NCBI GenBank assembly: GCA_002778195.1
Contig: PCDI01000011.1
Span: forward strand, 101,921 to 165,920
From: Raffaelea ambrosiae
Lineage: Eukaryota > Ascomycota > Sordariomycetes > Ophiostomatales > Ophiostomataceae
DNA: 64,000 nucleotides
Direction: 5' to 3'
A program made the translations under genes and the position numbers. This document shows positions 11,862 to 22,925 of this stretch, one piece after another (positions within the stretch are counted from its first letter, which is position 1; the number at the start of each line of letters is the position of its first letter). The notes beneath the pieces are model-generated. The model did not search any database. It saw only the letters and a program-made list of their open reading frames with translations, and was not told the DNA's origin.

Positions 11862-12684
11862 CGCGAGGGGTGGGAGTTGGAGAAGAAAAGAGAAGAGCCG
11901 GAAGAAGGTCAAAAAAAAAAGAAGGGCAAAAAAAAAAAAAAGGTTCTTCTTCTCTTTTTTTTTTCAAGACACGTCTTATTTGTGCTCCCCGATTATTGCC
12001 AGTTCGTTTCTTCTGTTTTCGTCTGCGACAAAATCGGCTCGTCCTCTCTGGCCTGTATGCACGGTAATATACTATCCCTGCCAAGAAGGGAAAAAAAGGC
12101 ACCGTGAGAACTCAATGGCCGTCCCCCAGCTCCCTTTTTGTAGGGATGGATGGCCGGCGCTCGCAGGATGCTCCGCAGAGCGCTAGGCGCGTGGGGAAGT
12201 TGCCGAGGCTCGGATCTCACACACGCTTCTGGCACCCTCCGCCCCAGCTAACGAGCGAATAGTCAGCGCCACCCCACACACCCACGACTACTCGTATGTA
12301 CGGTGTAGTGAAGAGGCACGCTATTCCACCAGCCACAGAGGCGCCGAATTGCTGGACACCCCCGGTCCAAGGGCCACACATGTCCAAGATACCCGGGGTA
12401 AGACCGGCAATTTCGATGGCGCGTCTGGGGTACAACCGTACGCCTCGTATTAAAACGACGTCGTTATCAGTGCAAACGTGTCTGCCCAGTTATGGGCGGC
12501 GGAAGAAACATGTCCCTCTTGAACAAATCGTTTTCCGGCTGCTTTGCTTCGCGCTGTCATGGGATATAGATACAGTTGAATATGTAAAAAGGAAAGGAAA
12601 GAAACAAAGGACACAGAGACCACTGCTCGTGTCCAGTAACCAATGCGCGCTGGCTTGCGCTGGCTTGCGCTGTGCTCGCCACTA
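11862..12684. other. Intergenic: dehydrogenase promoter side, downstream of the HERP-like gene
   Basis: 823 bp between two genes on the minus strand. The first 100 bp next to the dehydrogenase start are A/G-rich on the plus strand, so C/T-rich in the gene's direction. A TACTCGTA octamer lies at 12289. No other structure is supported. Confidence 0.5.
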
Positions 12685-13867
12685 TTAGAGCACAATCAGA
12701 TCCTCCTCCTCCTCCTCCTCCTCCTCCTCAACAGCTGCTGCCGGTGCTGGCTGCCCAGGCCGGGCCATGGGAGGCTCTGTATTATGCGCCTGCCGTCCAG
12801 ACGGGCCCGACTCAGGGTCCGCACCAGACTCAGCGCTAGGTTCCACACCAGGTTCCCCCTCAGCCTCGCCAGCCTTCTCCTTCTCCTTCTCCGCCTCGAG
12901 CTTTCTCTTCTCCTCTTCCTCCGCCCGTGCCCTCGCCGCCGCTGCTTCTGCTTCTGCGGCTTCTTGCTGGCGCTGCCTCTCGGCCCGCGCCTCCTCCTCC
13001 ACCATGGCCACGTGGCGCTCTGCCACGCCCGGCGCCAGGCTGGCCAGGAACATGAGGCCCACCCGCTCAAAGCGCCGTATCGCATCCAGCAAACGAGCGC
13101 GGTTAGCACGTCTCCGCTGGTCAACCAGCCGCGCCGCCACCTCGGCCGGGTCTGGCTCTGGGCCGCTTGCCCGTCCGACCGGGCCGCCTTCCGGTGCTGC
13201 ATCTGTCCCGGCTGCTCCTTCTCGTTGCTCGCCGGCGTCGACAGCGTTCTCGTTGTTGTTGTTGTTGTTGCCAGTGTTCTGGGCGTGCTGCGCGCGCGCA
13301 GCTTCTGCATTGCGCCGGCGCTGACCCTCCACGCCCGGGATCAGGACATCCAGATGTTGCCGTATCGGAGCCCAGATCTGGTTGCCCAGTTCATCGACCA
13401 TGCCCGTATTGGCGACAAACACGGCCACCGCCAACATGATGACCATGAACCATCGAGTCACGCTCGCTGTGGGCGACGTGAACCACCACACAAACAAGGC
13501 TAGGCGAATCAACAGCCAAACGTGCGGCCACAGAGCAGCCAGCATCCCCGCTACCGGATTGTTCAGCCGCAGACCATGGTGGTGCGCGTGGGCCGGGTGC
13601 GGCATGTTTGCAGCTGCGGCTGCCGGGTTTGGCTGCGGCTGCCGATCCGCAGCGCCGTGCTGCTGGTTGAACACGGCATCGTTCGGTGGCTGCGGTGCTC
13701 CCGGCTGTGGAAAGCCCTGTAGCTGTTGCTGGAAGTTTTGCAGATGCTGCTGGAAGTGCTGGTTGAACTGTTGACGGAAATGCTCGAGTTCCTGTTGGTT
13801 CCGCAGCACATTCGGCGGCGGTTGTTGTTGCTGCTGTTGCTGCTGCTGTTGCTGCTGCTGTTGCTGC

Positions 13868-13905
<38 letters not shown>

Positions 13906-14490
13906 CTGAGCCACCCGCAACTGCTGCAAATGCTGCTGAAGTATCTGTTGGTGTTGTTGTTGCAAAATCTGGTCATGTTGCTGCCGCACTATCTGCTCAT
14001 GCTGCTGCAGCACACGCTGGTGCTGCTGGGCCAGCATCTCTGGGGACTGGCCCCAACTGGTCTGGGGCATCGACGCAAAAGCCACGTTGCCCGGGAAGTG
14101 CATCTGCATGCTCCTGGGCATGGCCGGTGTGTAGTATGTGCCGGCGCGCCCGTTTATGAGGAGTGCTTGCGGGCCGGTAGGCGACGACAGAATGTACACG
14201 TCGGGCTGGAAGGGCGCCTCCGAGCTGCCGGCCCCGTTCGCAGACCCAGTCTGCCATGCTTGTATAGGAGGCATCTGGAACACTTGGGGCTCGGCTGCCT
14301 GTGTGTTTGTCTGGCCGCCGGAGCTGCCCGGCACGTCGCTCCCATTTCTCGCCTCGTTGCCCATAGTGAACATGCTGGCAACTTCGCTTTCTGTTGGCTC
14401 ATCCTGCTCAGACATAAATGGTCGCCGACCCTGGTTGTCGTGCTGCGCCGGGCCGTGGCTCGCGCCAGACTCCGTAGCCGCGCCGCTCAT
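12685..14490 (-). CDS. Q-rich two-pass membrane protein, HERP/Usa1-like without a visible ubiquitin-like domain
   Basis: Predicted 601-aa protein from the first ATG at 14490; the open frame extends upstream only through a non-ATG codon. Features in order: disordered N-terminus; DVYILSSPTGPQALLIN (about 97-113); a Q/H-rich coiled region ending in 29 consecutive Gln (195-223); two adjacent hydrophobic segments, about 313-337 and 344-363, separated by a short STP-containing turn; GNQIWAPIRQHLD; a charged A/E/R coiled coil; and a C-terminal run of nine Glu before DLIVL. The paired membrane helices with flanking low-complexity regions resemble fungal HERP-like proteins of ER-associated degradation. 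Those usually begin with a ubiquitin-like domain, which I cannot find here. A GTAAGC..CCAG pair just upstream (14495-14543) may be a 5'UTR intron. Function is inference. Confidence 0.6.
13822..13908 (-). repeat. Polyglutamine-coding CAG/CAA tract (29 codons)
   Basis: An uninterrupted run of mixed CAA and CAG codons in the HERP-like gene, flanked by further Q/H-rich sequence. The mixed codons make it less prone to slippage than a pure CAG run. Confidence 0.95.
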
Positions 14491-15578
14491 GTCGTCTGGA
14501 GACGCAGGACACGCCACGAAACTCGATGACGAGCGATAAGCTTACCGACCAGCTACGGATGATGGTGGTGCCAACGGCAGCTATCTGGAGGTTCCCTGCC
14601 GATTTCGGGGTGTTCTCCTGTGAGCTGGACAGCCGTTGTGTCGTCTCTGATCTTTGGAAGGTGAACAGTTGTCTTTTCCGGAAGACGTGCCTGGGCCCAA
14701 AGTGTCCCCAAACGTCTCAGAAGCTCATTGGTAGCTTGGAGGATCCGAGACAAAGGAGGGTGGGGATAGACAATGATTGGGTGCTATCACTGAAAAGAGG
14801 TAGTGCGGCAATGGATCCCCCTGTAAGATACCAAAGGAGCCAGGAACTCGCAGGTCTACTCGTACTCGTAACAAATAGCATACATAGCGCCTAGGAGGTG
14901 GAATAAACTGTCTTCTTCGAGACTCGGAAGCTTGGGGGGCGTTGTTGCCACAGTTCCGTTAGGCGCCGTTAGGCGGGGCGGAAGAACAAGCGTCCGAATG
15001 AGCAGCTGCGCTCGTAAGGTGCTGTATTTGTACACCGTAGGGGCCTGCCTTCTGGGCTTGCCAGCCACTAAGAGCACCCCACGGAGATGGAGCGCCGACC
15101 TCAGGAAACAAGACTGGGGACATACAGAGGGAACGAGGCATCCGGTCTGCGAATTGCAAGGTGGAAAAAACGAAATAAAAAGGTAATTAAAAGTGAAGAT
15201 AAAAAGTGAAACTACGCAAAATTGCCACAGGCGTGTTTGCTCTGCTCAATGTCAGGCAGATCAGACCTGGGCTCGAATTTCGTCTCACACGTGACCAGAC
15301 CCTCTGAAAATTTGGCGGCGCGACCAATTTCAGGCTCCGTGTACAGCCGGCCGGCTCCCTGACCGCTCAGAAGCGGATAAATTTGCTTCTGACAGCAGGT
15401 AAAAAAAAGGTGCTCTCCTCCACCGAGAGGGCGCTATTTCCCCCCCCTTGAGACCACCACCACCACCGCCGCCCGACGAACTTACTACCGACCATTCGAA
15501 TGCCTCACTGACACCGTTGCTCGCTCGCTTCCAATTGACCTTTTCCCCCCCCTTTCTGTTTCGGCTGTGGCTGCCAGA
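14491..15578. promoter_or_regulatory. Divergent promoter region, HERP-like gene / PSD1
   Basis: 1,088 bp between divergent start codons. On the minus side a possible 5'UTR intron lies at 14495-14543. Toward PSD1 there is a CACGTGAC site at 15288-15295, two overlapping TACTCGTA octamers at 14857-14870, and a C-rich tract just before the PSD1 ATG. Confidence 0.5.
15288..15293. promoter_or_regulatory. CACGTG (E-box-like) site upstream of PSD1
   Basis: Palindromic CACGTG 286 bp before the PSD1 start. bHLH factors bind this core. Yeast PSD1 is controlled by the related inositol-responsive element, so a role in phospholipid control is possible, but a single hexamer is weak evidence. Confidence 0.3.
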
Positions 15579-17473
15579 ATGGCCACCGCTCCGACACGTC
15601 TCGGCCTGCGCCGGGGCAGTCTGAGCAGTGGCATCTCGACCTCGCAGTGCTCCATGACGCTGACCGGCCGGCCCATGGTCTTCCGCTATCCGCGCCGGTC
15701 GGCCGTCATATCCTCGCCCGTCCGCTTTTTCTCCCAGAAGCCGCCGCGCCGCCCGCGCTTCTCCACCCGCCTGCGGGCCGCGCTGCGCAACTCCAAGGTG
15801 GTCTGGTACCGGATCCCCGTGGGCTTGGGCATCGGCTTCCTGGGCTTTGTGCAGTTCTACAGGGTATCCAGGCGAGAAGCAGAGAAGAACGCGCAGGCGG
15901 AGGGCGGCCCAGAACACGCTCCCGTGCCCAAGAAGCGCCCACGTGTGCGGCCAGACGGTCCCTGGTAAGGCTTGATCCCACCCTGGACAGAGGGGGTAGG
16001 AGGGAAGGGGAGGGGATGGGAGGGGCTGAATACGAGGCAGACCAAGCCGGTCAGGAAGATCGGAGGCAGAGTGTCGCGTGCTAACACTCGGGGGGTCACA
16101 GGCAGATACAGGTCATGTCGACACTGCCTCTGAAGGCACTCTCGCGGTTATGGGGCCGCTTCAATGAGCTCACGGTGCCCTACTACCTACGGGTGCCGGG
16201 CTTTAAGCTTTACAGCTTCGTCTTTGGCGTCAAGTACGTTTCTCTCATCTTTGCCGTCTGCTGTGTCTGCTGTTTTGTTTTGTTTTGTTTTGTTCTGTTC
16301 TGTTCTTGTATCTTGCTCTTTCTGCTGTCCTGTCTCAATGAACGTCTATCATCCGTGTTGTGGCTGCCTCCGCTAACGTCTTCGCCCAGCCTCGACGAGA
16401 TCGAAGAGACGGACCTCCACAAGTTCCCCAACCTGGCCGCCTTCTTCTACCGCACCCTCAAGCCGGGCGCCCGGCCGCTGGACCCCGACCACAACGCCCT
16501 GCTGGCGCCGTCCGACGGCCGGGTGTTGCAGTTTGGCAAGATCGAAGGAGGCGATATCGAGCAGGTCAAGGGCATGACATACACGCTGGATGCCCTGCTC
16601 GGCAAGCACACGCCATCGCCCAGCGTGTCGGAGGCCAGCTCGGTCCGGGGCAGCTCTACGCCGGCAGTATTGCCACCCGCCCAGACGCAGGAGACCGCGG
16701 GCGAGGAGTCGGTCAAGACGGACGAGGAGTTTGCCCGCGTGCACGGCATTCCGTACACGCCGGCCGATCTCCTGTCTGGCCCACAAGGTGCACCGCATCT
16801 GGCCATGCAGGACCAGTCGGTCAAGTCGTCGGCCTCGGCCGTCTCCGAGGTGCAGGCGGACCTCGACCTGCCGTGGTACTCGCAGGTGCTCTCGCGGAAA
16901 AAGAACTCGGCCCTCTACTACGCCGTCATCTACCTGGCCCCGGGCGACTACCACCGCTTCCACTCGCCGACGAACTGGGTGGTCGAGCGTCGGCGGCATT
17001 TTGCCGGCGAGCTGTACAGCGTGTCGCCGTACCTGCAGCGGACGCTGCCCGGCCTGTTCACGCTCAACGAGCGTGTCGTGCTGCTGGGCCGGTGGCGCTG
17101 GGGCTTCTTCGGCTATGTGCCGGTGGGTGCCACGAACGTGGGCTCGATCAAGATCAACTTTGACCGCGAGCTGCGCACCAACAGCCTGACGACGGACACG
17201 GCAGCCGACCGGGCGGCCGAGGAGGCGGCCCAGCGCGGCGAGGCCTACACGGGCTTTTCCGAGGCTACGTATGTGGCGGCCAGCCCTGTCCTCCAAGGAT
17301 ACGCGCTGCGGCGTGGCGAGGAGATGGGCGGGTTCCAGCTGGGCAGCACCGTCGTGCTCGTATTCGAAGCACCACAGCCCGATCCGGCCGGGGCCACCGG
17401 CTGGCACTGGACAGTCGAAAAGGGTCAGCGAATCAAGATGGGCCAGTCGCTGGGTCATGTTAATGAATCATGA
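15579..17473 (+). CDS. PSD1: Phosphatidylserine decarboxylase, mitochondrial type (Psd1)
   Basis: Converts phosphatidylserine to phosphatidylethanolamine at the inner mitochondrial membrane. Three exons, 15579-15964, 16102-16233 and 16390-17473, give 533 aa; both introns have GCTAAC branch sites. The joins restore RPDGPWQIQVMSTLPLK and FGVNLDEIEETDLH. Order: an Arg/Ser-rich N-terminus lacking early acidic residues (mitochondrial signal), one membrane segment near residues 77-92 (RIPVGLGIGFLGFVQF), conserved PNLAAFFYRTLKPGARPLD, a Ser/Thr-rich insertion (about 215-285), YLAPGDYHRFHSP with the catalytic Asp-His region, then FALNER-like TLNERVVLLGRW and VGATNVGSIKINFD. The autocatalytic cleavage motif LGST is at residues 490-493, with Ser492 the expected pyruvoyl precursor. 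Complete and probably active. Confidence 0.96.
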
Positions 17474-17630
17474 GACAGGAACGAAAAGGGGAGGGAAACA
17501 GGAGAAAACTTTCAACAACAGCGCGCAAGAGGTTCTAACCAATGTCTGTTTTTAATTGTCAAGCTTTTGGAGTTGGGAGCTTTGGTTTACTGCATTGCAC
17601 TGGCTTTTTACTATATCATACAGACCATTC

Positions 17631-17666
17631 AAATCGTCTAAATCGTCCAAATCGTCCAAACCGTCC
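17631..17666. repeat. Four tandem copies of AAATCGTCC-type 9-mer
   Basis: Units differ by single substitutions (T/C at position 9, T/C at position 4). Confidence 0.85.
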
Positions 17667-17873
17667 AAGCATCCAATCACTGACCGACTTTGCTGTCTGT
17701 CTTGTGACGGCTTGCCACACCAGGCTAGAGAGCGTGACCCTGTTGCAAACTCAGGCGTGGCCTGGCCAAGGAGCAGCGGCAGATCTCTTGGACGGATCTT
17801 TTGGATGGAAACAGATGGTGGCACGTGAACCAATATATTTCGCCACGTTTTGGGCATTCTCGTTGGCCATAAG

Positions 17874-18030
17874 CATCATAGCATAGCATGGGGACTTTTT
17901 TTTTTTCTCTTTTCTTTGTCTTCTGTTTCTCTTTTCTCTTTTCTTTGTCTTCTCTTTCTCTTTCTTTCTCTTTCCTTTCTCTAGCCAAAATCATCCAATA
18001 AATGCGTGAACATCATAGCATAGCATGGGG
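17874..18030. repeat. 20-bp direct repeats flanking a polypyrimidine tract
   Basis: Identical 20-mers (CATCATAGCATAGCATGGGG) at 17874-17893 and 18011-18030, 137 bp apart start to start. The 117 bp between them is largely CTTT/CTTC pyrimidine repeats. Confidence 0.85.
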
Positions 18031-18091
18031 TTTGTGTATCATTTCTGCGTTTTTTGTGATTGCCCCATCTTTCGACTGCCAACCATTTGGC

Positions 18092-19827
18092 CTACGTAAA
18101 CTTGTACGTGCTGCCTATGTGGTCGGATCGCAGGTGTCGCTGCCCCGGGCCATGCACGTTCTCCCGCAACGTGCCGCCCGGCACCTCGTAGTCGTCCCAG
18201 TAGATGCCGCGCCTCTGCAGCTCGGGGACGAGGAGGTCCACAATGTCGATCCACGACTGCGGCTGCACGACGGGCGACAGGTTGAAGCCGTCCAAGTCGG
18301 CCTCCCGGATCCACCGCTCCATGCCGTCGGCCACCGTCTGCGGGCTGCCCACCAGCACGGCCCCGTTGCCCCCGATGGACAGCTCGGCGGCGGCGCGCCG
18401 CGGCGTCCACGTGCCGGTGCCCTGCGCCTCGTTGAACAGGTTGCTCATGGCCGACTGGATGACGGCCGTGGACGTGCTGTCGTCGGGCGTGATCTCGTCG
18501 TCCAGGGCGTACCGGCTCAGGTCGATGCCGGTAAAGGCGCTGAAGATCACGAGGCCGCCCTCGATGGACTGGTACTTTTGCACCTCGGCCAGCTTCGCCT
18601 GCGCCTCCGCGTCCGTTGCGCCGACAATGACCGTCAGGCACTGGAAAAACCGGAGGCTGTCCCGGGCGCGGCCCTGCGCGGCGGCCAGCTGGCGGATCTT
18701 GGCAATCTTGGGCGCCAGCGTGGCCGGGACGTGGCCGGCCACAAAGATGGCCTCGGCGTGTTTCGCCGCAAATGCCGACCCAGCGCTTGGGTGTCTTTGT
18801 CAGTGACCAAGCACGAATGGGGAAGAGAGAGAGAGAGAGAGAGAGAAGAAGGGAACGCACGGCGATGTCCCTGCCTGGAACAGAAACGGTGTTCTCTGCG
18901 GACTGGGGTCCACGATGAAAGGGCTCTCCAGCTTGTGGTACGGACCCTCGTGCTTGATGGTGCGGACCCGGGCCGGGTTGATGTACGTCTCCGTGTCCTT
19001 GTCCTTGATGAGGGCATCGTCTGCAAAGGACGCCTCCCATAGTCTGTGTGTGCGTGTGAGTGTGTGCGTGCAAGCCGGGGGTAGTCGCCGTCTGCCAGAA
19101 ACAGGACGGCAGTCATGGGACGCCTCACTTGTAAAGTAGATCCATCAGGTCGTCGGCCGCCGCATATCGCTCGTCATGCGCCACAATGTTGTCCAGGCCC
19201 ATGGCCAGCGCGCTCGCCTTGTTCCAGGACGTGACGATGTTCCATCTGTGGCCGGTCAGCACTCCTTCTCTGTTCACCCCCTCAGCTTCGGGGCAATGCC
19301 CGCCGTGGGTGTCTGGCCTCTCTCTTCCCCCGTCTTACGCTATGCGGCCCTTGGTAAAGTGGTCGAGCGTGGAGAATCGGCGGGCGAGCAGAAACGGCCG
19401 CTCGTAGCTTGTCGACGCGGTCACACCAAACCCGAGGGACTTTGTCACGGCTGCCATGGCCGAGATGGGCTGGAGGCCATGATGTCAGGAACTCGTTCAG
19501 AAGAAGAAGGGGGAAAAAAAAAGAGGCGGAAACAATGAAGCTCACGACAAAGGGGTCCGTGACCGGGAACTCTTCCCCGATCTTGATGGCCGGGTCCCGG
19601 CTGCCCTTGTAGACATCGAAGCCGCCGACTGTGTCTGCCAGGAAGTAGGACAGGAACTTTCCGCGCTCCAGGATCTTGGCCGTCTCGAGCCAGTAGTCGA
19701 GGTCGCGCTTGTTCGACGACTGGTCCTGGGGGTTCCGCCACTGGCCCGGACACGTGTGGCCCACCGTGCAGGCATCAAAGGCATTGAGAAAGATCTTCTT
19801 CTTGGGCGTCTCGGCTGGCTCGACCAT
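18092..19827 (-). CDS. FMN-dependent monooxygenase, NtaA/SnaA/DszA (luciferase-like) family
   Basis: Luciferase-fold monooxygenase that would use FMNH2 made by a separate flavin reductase to oxidise a small, often N- or S-containing, substrate; the substrate is unknown. Five exons, 19827-19546, 19469-19339, 19245-19129, 19043-18861 and 18785-18092, join in frame to 468 aa, close to the usual 440-470. Landmarks across the joins: KIFLNAFDACTVGH, Q/N-rich WRNPQDQSS, LDYWLETAKILERGKFLSYF, FLADTVGGFDVY, GFGVTASTSYERPFLLAR, FSTLDHFTKGRIAWNIVTSW, HDERYAAADDLMDLLYKLW, HEGPYHKLESPF, QRTPFLFQAGTSPAGSAFAAKHAEAIF, and C-terminal GSPQTVADGMERWIREADLDGFNL. It is divergent from and shares a promoter with the MFS permease, suggesting joint control. 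Confidence 0.92.
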
Positions 19828-20529
19828 GGCTGCTGTCTGGTGGCTGGGAGAGCAGGGGAGAGAGAAGAGAACGGCTGGGTTGGTCTGTGCAAGCTCTTCG
19901 CTCTCTGCGGGCTCTCTGAATGCAGAGGGCCTCGCTGCTGCAGGGGGGGAGGGGGGGGGAGAATGCTCTTATCGCGACGAGGTGCCATGCGGTTGGGTAG
20001 GAGCGGATGGCTGTCGCGGCGGTGCCATCCGTGTTCCCTTTTTTTCCCTTGTCCCTGCTTGATTATCTGGCACCGGCCACAGCACAGCAGCAGCATGCTT
20101 CCGGAGAGCGGGTCCTGGCCGTACGCTCGCTTGCCAGCAATGGGCTAGATGCCATTTCGTCATCCGGCGCAATTATCATATCACCACCGCTAGTTGCACG
20201 ATGCGACCCGTCCGTGTGTCTGTTCTCCACAGAACTGGCCAAGGCTTGTCGGAATATTCTACTTGATAGAGGAAGACGATAGTGTGTCTGATCTCGGGCT
20301 CCAGCTCTCTGGCTTGCTTTGTCTAGCTATATATCTAGGCCTGCCGGGTCAGTGTCTGTTTTTAGGGGGGGTTCTTGTCTACCAACTTGACCGATTGTCC
20401 GGCTCCTGTCGAGGATACCTGTACGGGGCATATCTGCGAGTGCCCTGATCCTCCTTGGAGAGAGAGATAACCGACCGTTGAGCGCTGCTCTTTCCTAGCA
20501 CAGCCCAGTTCTACCGCGACTGCCAAGCC
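19828..20529. promoter_or_regulatory. Shared divergent promoter, monooxygenase / MFS permease
   Basis: 702 bp between two divergent start codons. Six HGATAR sites (the AreA/Nit2-type GATA motif) are present: TTATCG 19969, TTATCT 20063 and TTATCA 20173 (reading on the minus strand), and TGATAG 20264, CGATAG 20277 and AGATAA 20465 on the plus strand. About two would be expected by chance. A TATATAT stretch lies near 20325. G-rich runs (19942-19960) sit close to the monooxygenase start. Confidence 0.5.
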
Positions 20530-22925
20530 ATGTCTTTGCACGAAACCACGGTCGTCGGGGAAGCCAAGGGCTTCGCGACAGAGACTACGACCAACATCCG
20601 TGACGGAGAGCACTTTGGGGCAGATCGGCTCGACGAGGAGCCGCGGCACTTTCTGGGCATCAAGCTGCCCAGCTACTACAACAAGGGCCGCCAGCGGGCC
20701 CTGGTGCGAAAGCTCGACATTTTCCTGCTGTGCGTGGCCAACGGTTTTTTTTTCTGTTGGCGAGAAGACCGGGCGACAGGTGGGACGCATGTGCCTCTAA
20801 CAGCTGCCCAGGTCTTACACGAGCCTGTCCACGTTTATGCAGACCCTGGACAATACGAACATCAGGTGGGCGGCCATGCAGTGCTCGCTTGCATTTGTTC
20901 GGGCGTCTTGCTGACCAAGACTGTGCAGCAACGCGTATGTGTCGGGCATGCAGACAGACGTGAGTATAAGAGGCATGATGGCGAGCGTACACGCAGACAG
21001 ACAGACTGGCTGACCATGGAACAGCTGTCTCTCTACGGGAACGAGCTGAACTACTTTTCCACGACGTTTAACTGCGGCATAATTGCCGGTGCAGGTGAGT
21101 GTTTTCCTTTTGCTGTGCTCTGTTTTTTTTTTTTTTCTTTTTTTCTTTTTTTCCCTTTTCTTTTCTTTTATATTCTCTCTTCTCTTCATTTCTTCTCTCC
21201 ATCATTCAACTCTAACACAACAGTGCCTCTCATGCTGCTATCGACACGGATCAGGCCGTCCATCCTGATGCCCGCCTGCGAGTTGGCCTGGACGGCGCTT
21301 GTCATGGGCATCGCAGGCGCAAAGAATGCGCAGACCGTAAGACCCCTTTCCTACCTGCCTGTGACCCATACTTGAGAACCCCCCTTTGTGTTTAATGCAA
21401 CCCCTTAGGTCTACGGCATCCGCTTCCTGGTAGGCTTCTTCCAGGGCATTGCATTTCCAGGTATGCTCTCTCTGTCTCTCGCCCTCTCCGCAGACATCTC
21501 CCAAACCTGACACAAAAAAGGCTTTGCTGCTTTGGTCGGCAGTTGGTACACCCCCTCGGAGCTCGGCAAGCGCATGGCCTTGTACGAAGTCTCGTCCACG
21601 GCAGCCGGGATGTTCTCCGGCTACATCCAGGCGGGCCTCTATGCCCACATGAATGGCAAAGGCATGGCCAGCTGGAGGCAAGTCATACGAGAGTCCTCGG
21701 CATTGCACCGTCAAACGAGAAGAAACTCACACACACGCCCTCTAGATGGCTCTTCATTTTCGACGGCATCATTTCCATTCCTATCGCGTTATGGGGCTTC
21801 TACGCCATCCCAGACCAGCCAGGCCAGACAAAAGCTCGCTGGCTGTCTGCTTCTGTGCGTATCGACGTGGCGGTAGCTACTGTGGTTCTTCGCGGAAACG
21901 GCTCCTGACAATCGATACAGGACATCGGCTTGGCTGCGAGCCGGATGGACACGGTCGGCCGCCACCCCGTCCAGAAGATCACCTGGAAGCGCTTCAAGAG
22001 CATCTGGTCCACTTGGCACGTGTACCTGTTTGTTGCCTGCTACGTGTACGTTCTCTCTCCGTTCCTCCCGCCCAAGCTGCCTTTGCCACTAATAGGTATC
22101 AGGTTGTATGGCGCCTTCTCATGGGGTGATAGCTACTTCAACCTCTGGCTGCAGTCCCTGGGCAAGTACTCGGTCGAGGAGCTGAACAACATCCCCACGG
22201 CCGGTCCCGGGGCCGCCCTTGTCAACTCGGTGGTGAGCGGCCTGCTGTCCGACTATCTCGAGAACCGGCCGCTCGTGATCGTCCTCAACATGCTCGTCTG
22301 CCTGTCGGGCAACACGTTCCTGGCCGTCTGGCGGTCGCCGGTCTGGCTCAAGTTCGTCGGCTACATCTTCATCACCACGGGCCTTCCGGCGCAGAGCCAG
22401 ACGATTGCCTGGATCAACGAGGTGTGCCAGGGCAACGGCACGCTGCGCGGCCTGATCGTGTCGATCGGCAACACCTGTGTCTACGGCATCAACGCCTGGG
22501 CGCTCGTGCTGCTGTTCCCAGCCGTCGACGGTGAGCATGCTTTGTTCTTCGCCGCTGTCTTTTTGGCCGTGTAGGCATACTGACAACGTCTACAGCCCCC
22601 CATTACAAGTACGGATACGGAGTCTGTGCAGGCCTGATCGGGGCCGGTGTTGTCACAGTCTTTGTTATCCTCCATGTCATTCGGCTCGACTTGTCAGTTT
22701 TGCATCAAGAAAGCCCCTGCCTGTTTTCTTTTTCTTTTCTTTTCTTTTTTTTGGTCCAACTGCTGACCGCTTTCACAACACAGGAAATCTGGAAGAGCTG
22801 TTCGCAACTCGATGGGCCTTTTGGAATTCAAAGTCTGGGAGGGCGAGAAGACTGCCGACGAGACCACCGGCGAGACTGGTGCGGCGAAAACGCAGCAGCA
22901 AGCACATGGATCGGACCTGGCCTGA
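20530..22925 (+). CDS. MFS permease of the anion:cation symporter (Dal5/Liz1/Vht1-like) family
   Basis: Plasma-membrane transporter for a small organic anion or vitamin (allantoate, pantothenate, biotin and nicotinate carriers are family members); substrate unknown. Twelve exons: 20530-20729, 20812-20865, 20929-20959, 21025-21094, 21224-21336, 21409-21460, 21521-21677, 21746-21854, 21921-22045, 22103-22530, 22596-22692, 22784-22925; 525 aa, all joins in frame. Signature stretches: VRKLDIFLL, LDNTNISNAYVSGMQTDL, LYGNELNYFSTTFN, IRPSILMPACELAWTA, GIRFLVGFFQGIAFPGF, GSWYTPSELGKRMALYE, SWRWLFIFDGIISIP and IAWINEVCQGNGTLRGLIVS. The intron after exon 7 starts with GCAAGT, a GC-AG intron, needed to keep SWRWLFIFDG. 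Eleven introns is many for this neighbourhood. The divergent flavin monooxygenase suggests uptake of its substrate. Confidence 0.88.

Larger units (their letters stand above)
17474..18091. other. Intergenic between convergent PSD1 and monooxygenase genes
   Basis: 618 bp holding a 4-copy 9-bp repeat (17631-17666), a 20-bp perfect direct repeat (17874-17893 and 18011-18030), and between those copies a tract of about 100 bp made almost only of T and C. An AATAAA lies at 17998-18003. No gene is seen. Confidence 0.6.
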
